Positions 42,429-51,500 of a stretch of DNA of 64,000 bases are shown piece after piece. Location of the stretch: positions 742,735-806,734 of the forward strand of contig NC_027863.1 of the NCBI RefSeq assembly GCF_000187245.1, read 5' to 3'. Positions within the stretch are counted from its first letter, which is position 1. The number at the start of each line of letters is the position of its first letter. The notes below the pieces were generated by a model. The model worked only from the letters and a program-made list of their open reading frames with translations. It was not told the origin of the DNA and did no database searches. Source of the stretch: Ogataea parapolymorpha DL-1. Taxonomy: Eukaryota > Ascomycota > Pichiomycetes > Pichiales > Pichiaceae. The position numbers were made by a program, and so were the translations under genes.

Positions 42429-43643
42429 ATGTCGACCACAGTGACACAACGTCGTTTTGGTGACAAGTCCACCAAAGGACTGCGCGCTCTAGACACTGAG
42501 GGTAACGAGTTCCAAGTGCCAGACTACTCCATTAAGGAGATTTTGGACAGTATCCCTAAAGAGTGTTTCGAACGCAGATTGACCACGTCCTTTTATTACG
42601 TTTTTAGAGACATTGCCGTTTGTCTCGCCATGGGCTGGGTGGCCAATACATACATTCCACAGGTTCCCTGGACAGCCTTGAGAGGCGCTTTGTGGCTTGG
42701 TTACGCGATCCTGCTGTCGCTGCCTTATACTGGACTATGGGTTTTGGGACACGAGTGCGGCCACCAGGCATTTTCCGACTACGGCTGGCTTAACGACACT
42801 GTGGGATGGATCGTCCACTCCTACTTGTACGTTCCGTACTTCTCCTGGAAATACAGCCACGGCAAACACCACAAGGCCACCGGACACCTCACAAGGGATA
42901 TGGTTTTTGTTCCTAAAACTGTTGAGGAGTTCAAGAAAGAGCGGGCTGGAGATGCGCGTGTGAAGCTCAGTGAGCTTTCTGAGGACACTCCAATCCAGAC
43001 CCTGACGTCGTTGATAGTGCAGCAGTTTGGAGGCTGGTGGTGGTATCTGTTGACCAACGTCACTGGCCAAAAATACCCAGAGCACAACAAGTTTGCCGTG
43101 TCGCACTTCAACCCTGCGTCGCCGATCTTTGAGAAGCGCGACTACTGGTACATTGTGCTCTCCGACATCGGCGTGCTGGCCCAGTCGTTTGTGGTGTATC
43201 AGTGGTGCAAGAGCTTTGGAGGCTTCCACTGCTTCATCAACTGGTTTCTGCCATACGTTTTCACCAACCATTGGCTTGTGTTCATCACGTATTTGCAACA
43301 CACCGATGTCTCGCTGCCTCACTACGACAACAATGAATGGACATTTGCCAGAGGCGCCGCCGCCACGATCGATAGAGAGTTTGGCTTCGTTGGCTGGTTC
43401 TTTTTCCACGACATTATAGAGACCCACGTTCTGCACCACTACGTTTCCCGTATTCCGTTCTACAACGCTAGGCCGGCCACCGAGGGCATCAAGAAGGCCA
43501 TGGGCATCCACTACCGCCACAGCGACGAGTCCATGTGGTACACCCTGTGGAAATCCGCCAAGGCGTGCCAGTTCGTGGAAGGTGATAACGGTGTTAGGAT
43601 GTTCCGCAATATAAACGGTGTGGGGGTGGCTCCAAAATCTTGA
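42429..43643 (+). CDS. Membrane fatty-acid desaturase, delta-12/delta-15 type
   Basis: ER enzyme that adds a double bond to oleoyl (delta-12) or linoleoyl (delta-15/omega-3) chains. The 404-residue product has the three histidine boxes that hold the di-iron centre: HECGHQAF at 108-115, HGKHHKATGH at 144-153 and HVLHHYVS starting at 333, with four to five hydrophobic segments (about 62-105, 215-300). Box 1 in the form HECGH and box 3 in the form HVxHH are those of FAD2/FAD3 enzymes, not Ole1. Methylotrophic yeasts of this group carry both a delta-12 and an omega-3 enzyme, and I cannot tell them apart by eye. Start at the ATG at 42429 (MSTTVTQRRFGDK), after a long A/T leader. Confidence 0.92.
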   Translation: MSTTVTQRRFGDKSTKGLRALDTEGNEFQVPDYSIKEILDSIPKECFERRLTTSFYYVFRDIAVCLAMGWVANTYIPQVPWTALRGALWLGYAILLSLPYTGLWVLGHECGHQAFSDYGWLNDTVGWIVHSYLYVPYFSWKYSHGKHHKATGHLTRDMVFVPKTVEEFKKERAGDARVKLSELSEDTPIQTLTSLIVQQFGGWWWYLLTNVTGQKYPEHNKFAVSHFNPASPIFEKRDYWYIVLSDIGVLAQSFVVYQWCKSFGGFHCFINWFLPYVFTNHWLVFITYLQHTDVSLPHYDNNEWTFARGAAATIDREFGFVGWFFFHDIIETHVLHHYVSRIPFYNARPATEGIKKAMGIHYRHSDESMWYTLWKSAKACQFVEGDNGVRMFRNINGVGVAPKS

Positions 43644-43682
43644 GCAAATAGATTTGATCAATACAGGTAGAGTTTCTTTACT

Positions 43683-44450
43683 ATGATGCTTATTCCCCGT
43701 TTTTGTAGACGGGGGTACAGCACGGACACGAACGTTGGGCGGCTGCTCAAAATGTATCCGACATTTAAGAATGCCACGCCCTACGACGTGCTCGGTTTGA
43801 AACAGAGCAACGTGAAGCAGGAGGAGCTTAAGAGGCGATTCTACGAGTTGGCCAAAGTTTACCATCCGGACTCTGCGCACGATGCGCTGGAAAACAAGGA
43901 AAAAGAGCACCGGTTCAAGCGGATTCTTGCTGCCTATGCTCTGCTGAAAAACCCACAGACACGACAGAACTACGATAATTACGGGATCGGCTGGGAGGAC
44001 AACTCCAGCAGCCTTTACCGGCCCAAAACTGCTCCGCAGGCCGGCCATTATCGGCCGTCGACGTACGGCACCTGGGAGGACAGGTGGCACGGTCAACAAG
44101 ATTTTGGGTTCGGTTATTACACAGACAACACATGGAGAGACATGGGGCCCAATGCCAGCAATATGGAGACGTTTCGACAGAATAGGCGAACGATATTTCT
44201 CACGCTGCTGGTGGCCACCGGAATATATACCGCATTGCAGTTTGCACACATCATATTCTACGACGATTACATTGGCGGAACGTATCGCGAGTCGCTGACG
44301 AAACGCATTCGAATGACAGAGAAATCGCGAAAGGACCTTATAGACGCACGCGAGAACTACGGGTTTGGAGACAGCAAGGAGGAGCGAATCCAGCGATTTC
44401 TGTGGTTCAGACATCTTTCCTGGCTTTTAGGCGAGGATAAGCGGACTTGA
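43683..44450 (+). CDS. JID1: Mitochondrial J-domain co-chaperone, Jid1-like
   Basis: DnaJ-type protein expected to stimulate mitochondrial Hsp70. The 255-residue product starts MMLIPRFCRRGYSTD, a presequence with a likely cleavage motif, followed by a J-domain (about 33-100: TPYDVLGLKQSNVKQEELKRRFYELAKVYHPDS with the essential HPD; RILAAYALLKNPQTRQNYDNYG). A Gly/Tyr/Trp-rich linker (WEDNSSS to TWRDMG) leads to a single transmembrane helix (about 175-195, IFLTLLVATGIYTALQFAHII) and a basic tail. J-domain first and membrane anchor behind fits Jid1 of S. cerevisiae (301 residues). It follows the desaturase after 39 nt on the same strand. Confidence 0.8.
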   Translation: MMLIPRFCRRGYSTDTNVGRLLKMYPTFKNATPYDVLGLKQSNVKQEELKRRFYELAKVYHPDSAHDALENKEKEHRFKRILAAYALLKNPQTRQNYDNYGIGWEDNSSSLYRPKTAPQAGHYRPSTYGTWEDRWHGQQDFGFGYYTDNTWRDMGPNASNMETFRQNRRTIFLTLLVATGIYTALQFAHIIFYDDYIGGTYRESLTKRIRMTEKSRKDLIDARENYGFGDSKEERIQRFLWFRHLSWLLGEDKRT

Positions 44451-44488
44451 GGAGCGATTTTTTTTTTTCCTGTTTAGTTTTTATAGGT

Positions 44489-45331
44489 ATGGATTTCATG
44501 AAACCAGAAACAGTGCTGGACCTTGGCAACATTAGAGACGCCTTGGTCCGGATGGAGGATACGATTATCTTTAACTTCATCGAGCGGTCGCAGTTTTATG
44601 CGTCGCCCTCGGTGTATAAAGTCAACCAGTTCCCTATTCCTAATTTTGACGGCTCGTTCTTGGATTGGCTGTTGTCGCAGCACGAGCGAATCCATTCGCA
44701 GGTGAGGAGATACGATGCGCCAGACGAGGTGCCTTTTTTCCCCAACGTGCTGGAAAAAACGTTCCTGCCCAAGATCAACTACCCTTCGGTGCTGGCCTCC
44801 TACGCGGATGAAATCAACGTCAACAACGAGATACTCAAGATCTACACGTCAGAGATAGTACCAGGAATTGCTGCAGGCAGCGGAGAGCAGGAGGACAACC
44901 TTGGCTCGTGCGCAATGGCGGACATCGAGTGTCTGCAGTCGCTGTCAAGAAGAATCCATTTTGGCCGTTTTGTCGCAGAGGCTAAATTTATCAGTGAGGG
45001 GGACAAGATTGTGGATCTGATCAAAAACAGAGATGTAGAAGGCATTGAGGCGCTCATCACAAACGCAGAGGTCGAAAAACGGATCTTGGACAGACTTCTG
45101 GAAAAGGGAAGAGCGTATGGAACAGACCCTACACTAAAGTTCACGCAGCATATTCAGAGCAAGGTGAAGCCAGAGGTGATTGTGAAAATCTACAAGGATT
45201 TCGTGATTCCGCTCACGAAGAAGGTAGAAGTCGATTACTTGCTGAGACGGTTGGAGGACGAGGAGGACGATGATGCGACTCAGAGAAGCGGCGGCTACGT
45301 TGACCGGTTTCTCTCCTCTGGCTTGTACTAG
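44489..45331 (+). CDS. ARO7: Chorismate mutase
   Basis: Converts chorismate to prephenate, the branch point to tyrosine and phenylalanine. The 280-residue all-helical product (S. cerevisiae Aro7: 256) starts MDFMKPETVLDLGNIRDALVRMEDTIIF in two pieces of the family's N-terminal helix, and has FIERSQF (conserved Arg of the active site region), YPSVLASYADEINVNNEILKIYTSEIVP, the allosteric-domain segment GSCAMADIECLQSLSRRIHFGRFVAEAKF (the GS-D-xxLQxLSxRxHxGxFVAE pattern) and KVEVDYLLRRLED at the end. The ATG at 44489 is used; upstream in-frame sequence has no ATG. The length equals what I recall for the H. polymorpha enzyme, which supports the species call. A T9 tract lies in the leader. Confidence 0.95.
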   Translation: MDFMKPETVLDLGNIRDALVRMEDTIIFNFIERSQFYASPSVYKVNQFPIPNFDGSFLDWLLSQHERIHSQVRRYDAPDEVPFFPNVLEKTFLPKINYPSVLASYADEINVNNEILKIYTSEIVPGIAAGSGEQEDNLGSCAMADIECLQSLSRRIHFGRFVAEAKFISEGDKIVDLIKNRDVEGIEALITNAEVEKRILDRLLEKGRAYGTDPTLKFTQHIQSKVKPEVIVKIYKDFVIPLTKKVEVDYLLRRLEDEEDDDATQRSGGYVDRFLSSGLY

Positions 45332-45369
45332 AAATTAATTTTTTTAATACTTTAATTATTCTCTGAATT

Positions 45370-46233
45370 CTAGTTCAGATACCGCATGGTAATTTCAAAG
45401 GCCAGGAAAGTAGCCGCGTTGGCTGGGGCAGCTCTCAGAATTGTCGGCGAGAATCCTTTGACTAGCCCCCAAGCACCGCTCTGTTTCCAAATACCCCTAA
45501 AAGTCTCAACAGCATTTCTATAAACCGGCTTCTTGTAGTTGTCAGTCTGCATGTTGGACTTGATCACATCGATCGGATAAATACTGAACCACATTCCGTA
45601 ACCTGCCAGCGCCCCAAAGACGCAGAGCTTCCAGTTCTCAATGTCCTTTCTGGCAATATTCCGCGACTCGATCTCGTTTTTCACGAGAGCTTCAAAAGTC
45701 AAAAAATATGCTCCGCTACCCAGACTTTCTCTAGCGAGCGTAGGCCCTAGACCTCGGTAGATTAACTTGATGCCTCCCGCATGGTACAGCTTCTTGATCA
45801 CGTCCAGAGGCCCGTTGAACGTCTTGGCGCCGGTGGTCTGCGTTTGCAATCTGATTCTGATGTGCTCAATTGGTGCGGCTATAAAACCGTTTGCAAATCC
45901 TGCTGCTGCTCCGCACACGTAAAATTGAGGCATGCTGATTGGATTTCCAGGACCGTTGAGACTCGAAAACGTCCGTTTCATGAACTCGTTGACACCAAAC
46001 TGCACAGACACACAGGCCCCGACTCCGATCAGTGGGGTCAGCGTTCCTTTGTAGAAGGCCATAGGACCTTCGTTGGTCAGCAGCTGACGCACCACGTAGA
46101 CGGGAGAGACGTGGCCCTCAGCAGACTGGATACGCACCTTGGTGGTATCAAATGGCTGGCCAACCAGGACCTGGGCAATGCCGCCCATAGTGCCCGCAAA
46201 AACGTCCTTCAACGCTCGGTACTCGTCGCTCAT
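45370..46233 (-). CDS. YMC1: Mitochondrial carrier of the Ymc1/Ymc2 type
   Basis: Inner-membrane carrier; Ymc1 and Ymc2 are linked to glutamate/glycine and oleate-related transport in S. cerevisiae, with the substrate still debated. The 287-residue product has the three carrier repeats: GQPFDTTKVRIQ, APIEHIRIRLQ and YPIDVIKSNMQ. The opening KDVFAGTMGGIAQVLVGQPFDTTKVRIQ and FYKGTLTPLIGVGACVSVQFGVNE are near-identical in pattern to Ymc1. Arg/Lys pairs of the salt-bridge networks are intact. It lacks an N-terminal presequence, as usual. Convergent with ARO7, 38 nt apart. Confidence 0.9.
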   Translation of the reverse strand: MSDEYRALKDVFAGTMGGIAQVLVGQPFDTTKVRIQSAEGHVSPVYVVRQLLTNEGPMAFYKGTLTPLIGVGACVSVQFGVNEFMKRTFSSLNGPGNPISMPQFYVCGAAAGFANGFIAAPIEHIRIRLQTQTTGAKTFNGPLDVIKKLYHAGGIKLIYRGLGPTLARESLGSGAYFLTFEALVKNEIESRNIARKDIENWKLCVFGALAGYGMWFSIYPIDVIKSNMQTDNYKKPVYRNAVETFRGIWKQSGAWGLVKGFSPTILRAAPANAATFLAFEITMRYLN

Positions 46234-46504
46234 GGATGTCGAAAATCTGTGAAAAATTATTAATTTCGCGAATTCACGCGAGATAAGATACGGAAAAGAA
46301 AGGCTGAAACGGGCAAAGCAAAAGAATTAGTCAACAGGTATCAAGAAGAAATTTTTATCCTACAGTGTTGTGCACTTTCAGCTAATTGCATTTTCGATAT
46401 TCGAGGACTGTCTTCCTAGACCAACCTGTCAGCTACAGACACTGTTCTCTTTTGTTTTGTCACCTGGCAAAAAAAGTTAGACTCGCTTTATTTCCACTAA
46501 ATCC

Positions 46505-47227
46505 ATGCCTACCCCAATAAACATTGACCACATAGATACCCAGGAGCGCTGTACGGGCTCGACACACCCGCTCAAGGCCAAACACCATGCTCCGCCTCCG
46601 CAGATCGTCGCGTCGCCCTGTGTGCGCGACTTCTTCGCCGGTCGGCACAAGTCGCAAGTCTCGTCTTTCCTCAAGCCGAACTCCTCCTTCATTGGGTCCC
46701 AGCAGTCCGGCCGGTCGACATTTGAGGTGCGCGTGGACTTGAAAGAGGTGGACCTGAAAAGATCGTATTTGTGCGGCTACTTCACGATCCACGGCCTGAC
46801 GGAATCGCATCCCGAGTTCACCACGTTCTTCAAAGGAGAGATCATCGGCCCGCACCACTCGTTCTACACGGCCAACGAGGAGTGGGGATCCAACAAACGC
46901 AATGACCTCCAGCACTGGAGCAGGTTCCCGTCCTGGAGAAGTCTGGATTTCGACCAGGAAAATGACCTCGCCAACGAACACATATACGACACCGCACTAA
47001 ATAACGAGCATCTCTACATGAGGTGGAAAGAGATATTTCTCGTTCCGGACGCCAGCGTGAAGAGCATCATGGGGGCCTCATTTGAAGGTTTCTATTACAT
47101 CTGCTTCAACCAGCTCACGGGCTCGATCTCGGGGCTCTATTTCCACCAGTCATCGGGCAAATTCCAGCAGTTGGAACTTGCACATGTGCCCGACGGTGGG
47201 GTGTTGCCCTCGTTCAGTTTCGCATAA
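46505..47227 (+). CDS. GID4: GID E3 ligase substrate receptor
   Basis: Gid4 (Vid24) is the substrate-recognition subunit of the GID ubiquitin ligase that binds N-terminal proline of gluconeogenic enzymes after glucose is restored. The 240-residue product contains the whole lipocalin-like beta-barrel: SSFIGSQQSGRSTFEVRVDLKEVDLKRS, YLCGYFTIHGLTESHPEFTTFFKGEIIG, HSFYTANEEWGSNKRNDLQHWSRFP and KEIFLVPDASVKSIMGASFEGFYYICFN, each a recognisable block of the family (listed here in their order, with short gaps). The N-terminus before residue 45 is Pro/His-rich and short; S. cerevisiae Vid24 (362) is longer there. A C-terminal HSSGKFQQLEL-like end completes the fold. In methylotrophic yeasts the GID complex also bears on peroxisome and methanol-enzyme turnover. 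SMK1 follows 50 nt later on the same strand. Confidence 0.93.
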   Translation: MPTPINIDHIDTQERCTGSTHPLKAKHHAPPPQIVASPCVRDFFAGRHKSQVSSFLKPNSSFIGSQQSGRSTFEVRVDLKEVDLKRSYLCGYFTIHGLTESHPEFTTFFKGEIIGPHHSFYTANEEWGSNKRNDLQHWSRFPSWRSLDFDQENDLANEHIYDTALNNEHLYMRWKEIFLVPDASVKSIMGASFEGFYYICFNQLTGSISGLYFHQSSGKFQQLELAHVPDGGVLPSFSFA

Positions 47228-47277
47228 TTTTTTCCCCCTTGCCCTTTTTTTCTCTCCTTCTGGCGCTCCCATAAATC

Positions 47278-48450
47278 ATGTCGATCGAAGAGGGATATGT
47301 CGCCCGCACGCTCAACAACAGACTCGCTTCCAACACCAAACAACAGAAGCAGCCGCCGTCCAGAATAGTGTACGAAAAGGCCAACTTCTACTTGGACTCC
47401 CGGTACCATATCATATCTGTGCTTGGAAAGGGCTCGTACGGAACAGTGTGCTCGGCGGTCGACATGCAGTCAAAGGATAAAGTGTCAATCGCCATAAAAA
47501 AGGTTAGCAACATCTTCAACAAGGAGGTGCTGCTGAAACGCGCGGTGAGAGAGCTCAAGCTCATGTCCTACTTCAAGGGCCACAAAAACATTATCAACTT
47601 GGTGGACCTCGATATCGTCTACATGAAGCCCTACGACGGACTGTACTGTTTCCAGGAGTTGGTAGACTACGATTTGGCCAAGGTGATCCACTCGTCCGTG
47701 CAGTTCAGCGAGTTCCACATCCAGTGCTTCCTGTACCAGATCTTATGCGGACTAAAATATATTCACTCCGCAGACGTGATTCATCGAGACCTCAAGCCGG
47801 GCAACATTCTGGTGACGAGCCAGGGAGTGCTCAAGATCTGCGACTTTGGTCTCGCACGCGGAATCTCGGAACAGTACATGAACAAGAACCATAGATCCAG
47901 CAACATCACCAACTACGTCGCCACGCGGTGGTATCGCGCGCCAGAGCTGATTCTCACAAGAAAACAGTACGGGAAGGAGATCGACATGTGGGCCGTTGGG
48001 TGTATTTTTGGCGAGCTGTACGGCCGCAAGCCGCTCTTCATTGGCGACGACCAGATGCACCAGATCAGTGAGATCTGCAAAGTGTTGGGCACTCCCTCAA
48101 GAAACGTGATACTAGGGTACAACTCCACTGTGGCGTGGGACTACTTTGCGTCCTCGAAACCGCAGTTCCAGAAACAGGAGTGGTCCAACGTGTATCCTCA
48201 CGCCAGCGTGTTGGCTCACGATTTGCTTTCGAACTTGCTTTGCTGGAAGGTCGAGAAACGGTACACTGTCGAGCAGTGTCTGGACCACCCGTTACTCGCT
48301 GAGGTCCGCAATCTGGAAGACGAGCCAGAGGTAGCACAGCCGTTCGACTTTAGTTTCGAGTGGAAGTGTCGCACCGTCAACGATATGAAAATCCTGCTAC
48401 ACGAGGAAGTCGAGCTTTTCCGCAAGGAAAGAAAGGCAACGCTCAAGTAG
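47278..48450 (+). CDS. SMK1: Sporulation-type MAP kinase with T-N-Y activation loop
   Basis: Atypical MAP kinase; S. cerevisiae Smk1 controls spore-wall assembly late in meiosis. The 390-residue product (Smk1: 388) has the glycine loop LGKGSYGTV (49-57), the catalytic loop HRDLKPGN (169-176), DFG at 189-191, and an activation loop reading NITNYVATRWYRAPE with Thr211-Asn212-Tyr213. TNY in place of TEY or TGY is the Smk1 hallmark. The common-docking-type acidic region and the insert of MAPKs follow. The ATG at 47278 begins MSIEEGYVARTLNNR, lying 50 nt after the GID4 stop, so its promoter must overlap the end of GID4. Confidence 0.9.
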   Translation: MSIEEGYVARTLNNRLASNTKQQKQPPSRIVYEKANFYLDSRYHIISVLGKGSYGTVCSAVDMQSKDKVSIAIKKVSNIFNKEVLLKRAVRELKLMSYFKGHKNIINLVDLDIVYMKPYDGLYCFQELVDYDLAKVIHSSVQFSEFHIQCFLYQILCGLKYIHSADVIHRDLKPGNILVTSQGVLKICDFGLARGISEQYMNKNHRSSNITNYVATRWYRAPELILTRKQYGKEIDMWAVGCIFGELYGRKPLFIGDDQMHQISEICKVLGTPSRNVILGYNSTVAWDYFASSKPQFQKQEWSNVYPHASVLAHDLLSNLLCWKVEKRYTVEQCLDHPLLAEVRNLEDEPEVAQPFDFSFEWKCRTVNDMKILLHEEVELFRKERKATLK

Positions 48451-48548
48451 GGCTCCGTGGTATACTGTAAGCTAATGAGATTAGAATAAACGATACACGT
48501 ATGAAAAATAAGGCTGTGTCCAACTTTTATTTATTTTAGTTATTTCTG

Positions 48549-51500
48549 ATGGGTGCCCAGTTGTCGCTTCTGTCGCCCACGGCACAGACAATTGCCGTTT
48601 CCGCCTACATAGACTATCTCAATGATGTCCAATATAGCAAACCGTTAAGCTCGACTCGATTTCTGAAGACCATCAAATGTCTTGACAAAGAAGGAGCCGT
48701 TGTTGTCAAGCTACTCATAAAGCCCAGCACCGAGCTGAATCTCGAGGCCTGGGTGCGCGAGTTGGAGCAGCTGAGGGTCAACTTGTTGGACTTACCTAAC
48801 GTCTTACCCTTTGAGAAAATAATAGACTCCCAGAGAGCAGGATACCTGATTCGCCCTTATATTCGCTACAATCTCTACGATCGAATAAGTATCCGTCCGT
48901 TTTTGGAGCCGATCGAGCGCAAATGGATTGTGTACCAGCTTCTTGTTGGCCTTTCGCGCATGCACCAGAAAAACGTGTACCATGGCGATCTCAAAACAGA
49001 AAATGTGCTGATGACGTCCTGGAACTGGTGTCTGATCAGTGACTTTGCTGTGTTTAAGCCTGTCTATCTGCCAGAGAACAACCCCTCGCAGTTTTCGTTC
49101 TACTTTGATACCAGCCAGCGCCACACGTGCTATGTTGCTCCCGAGCGGTTTCTTGCTTCTGACAAAGAAGTCGACGAGCATCCGGACGCCAAACTGACCT
49201 GGCAAATGGACATTTTCTCGCTGGGGTGTGCCATTGCCGAGATCTATCTCGAGGGTCTCTCAATCTTCACGCTTGCGCAGCTGTTCAAGTACAAAAAAGG
49301 CGAATACCAGCCGAACCTGGACAGCATAGACGACATCAACGTGCGCAGACTGATCCAAAGCATGATTGCTCTTGACCCTGGGCAGCGGCTCCGTGCGCAG
49401 GATTGTCTGACCCAGTTTCGTCGCTCAGTGTTTCCCGACCATTTTTACACGTTTTTGCATCCCTATATGAGGAAACTCAGCGACATTACAGAGGTGAGCG
49501 ATCCGTTTCGCAGCTGCGACGTGCGCATTGCGCGCGTTTACAACGATTTCGACAAAATCTCGCTATATTTAGGCTTCAAGCACCAATACGACGACGACAA
49601 GAAACATGTCACAGATACAATGATTCCTGTTCGTTTGCAGCTGCCCGGCATGAACGACCATGTGCCCAAACCGACTAATGAGGTTTTCAAGGCCTCGAAC
49701 GACTGCGCTTCTTTAATTTTGCTGTCCTTGGTACTGCATAGCGTGCGAAACTCCACGCATTCATCGTTCAGAGTGCAGGCCTGCGACATCATTCTCTCCT
49801 TTGCAGAACAGCTCCACGACGAGGCAAAGCTGGACAGATGTCTGCCGTATCTGGTGTACATGCTGGACGATCCGAGCGAAGACGTCCAGAGCGCTGCTCT
49901 GCGGTGTTTGACCCAGCTTCTGGCCATGGTGGACGTGATTACACCCGTCAACGCTTACATCTTCCCGGAATACGTTCTTCCCAAGTTGCAGCAATTTCTC
50001 AAGCGCACGTATCAGGATACCGCGCAGCCGGAGGCCGGCAGATACCTGCGGTCTGTTTTTGCGGGTTGTCTGCCCTACTTGGCGCGGACCGCGCGCCGGT
50101 TCTACGAAATGGCCACGCTTTTCAGCGTGCAACCGCAACACGCGGCGTCCGACGAGTTTGCGATCGAGAACGACCTGCAGCTGGAAAAATCATTCAAGAA
50201 CATGGTGGTGGAGTTTGAGTCGCTCGTGGTGCAGATCCTCACCGACCAGGACTCATTTGTGCGCATATCGCTGCTGAAAAATATTCTACCCCTTGCAGCA
50301 TTTTTCGGCAAAGACAGGACTAACGACATTATTCTGAGCCATCTCATCACATACCTCAATGATAAGAACCCCAATATCCGGCTCGGCTTTGTCGCCAGCA
50401 TCGTGCCCATCTCTATTTTCGTCGGCATTGTCAGTTTGGAGCAGTATATTCTGCCGCTCTTAGTGCAATCGCTGAACGACGCCGACGAGCTGGTCGTCAT
50501 CGGTGTTATCAAGACTTTCACGGAGCTCTGCAAACTTGGACTCGTGCGCAAAGTCCACTACTGGGACCTTGTCAAGCTCACGATCCGTCTGCTGCTGCAT
50601 CCAAATGAGACCATCAGACAGGCGGTACTCGATCTCGTTGTGGCTGTCGGTTCTAGTCTGTCGCTTGCAGACCTCTACTGCATGCTCTACCCGATCATCA
50701 GGCCGTTTTTCCAGGACGAATTGACCGAGTTTTCGTGGGAGTCGCTCTATATCAGTGCCCAGCAGCCGATCTCGCCCGCCGTATACACACTGGCGCAAGC
50801 TTGGTCCCTGAAACAGGACCAGTCGCTGTTTTGGCAGCGTGTAGAGGCGTCGCACCGCCGCGGAGACCTGTTCAACACGTCGGGCATCGCGTTTCTGCGC
50901 AAAAACGTGTCCCAGAGTTCGCTGCACCGCTTCCATGGCGTCGACGACATGGCGGTGGTGGCCAACAACGAGGTGCCGCTGAGCCAGAGCGATCTGCAGC
51001 ACGTCGAGCGGCTCAAGTCCGTGGGAATGGCCGACTCGGAGCTCTGGAAAGTGGCGACGCTGCGCTCCTACATCTACAAAATCGCACGGACCAATAGCCA
51101 GCAAAATATTTCTGCCGACGTATCCAAGCCCAACGTGCTCCCACGAACCGTGTTCTTCGATGTCTTACACCGCTCGGAGGTGGTTCCGAGCGAGGACCCT
51201 GTGCCAGGACCCCTGAACGGCTCTGCGGCATCGTCTGCTCCAAGAAAGGCGTCTGCTCTGCTGTACGGTACTGCCGTCAAGGCAGACCCGCTCACATTCA
51301 CCAGCAGCCGCGCAGTCCACGGCGAAACAACGTCGCTGCCGCCGTCGACGCCCGTTTCTGTCGAGGAGTCGTCCAGTGTCCAGAAAATCACCACCAAAAT
51401 TAAACACAGCTACTCGGGCACAAACCCGTACATTCTCAAATTCTTGGGCAGCATGTCCTTCGAGCCCACTTTGGACGACTACAACGAGTTCGGCGGACCT

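Noticed and set aside
42735..44414. 559-codon open frame on the minus strand across the desaturase and JID1
   Set aside because: It is the antisense shadow of two well-supported genes and runs across their intergenic gap; no ATG-supported family resemblance, and codon periodicity belongs to the plus strand.
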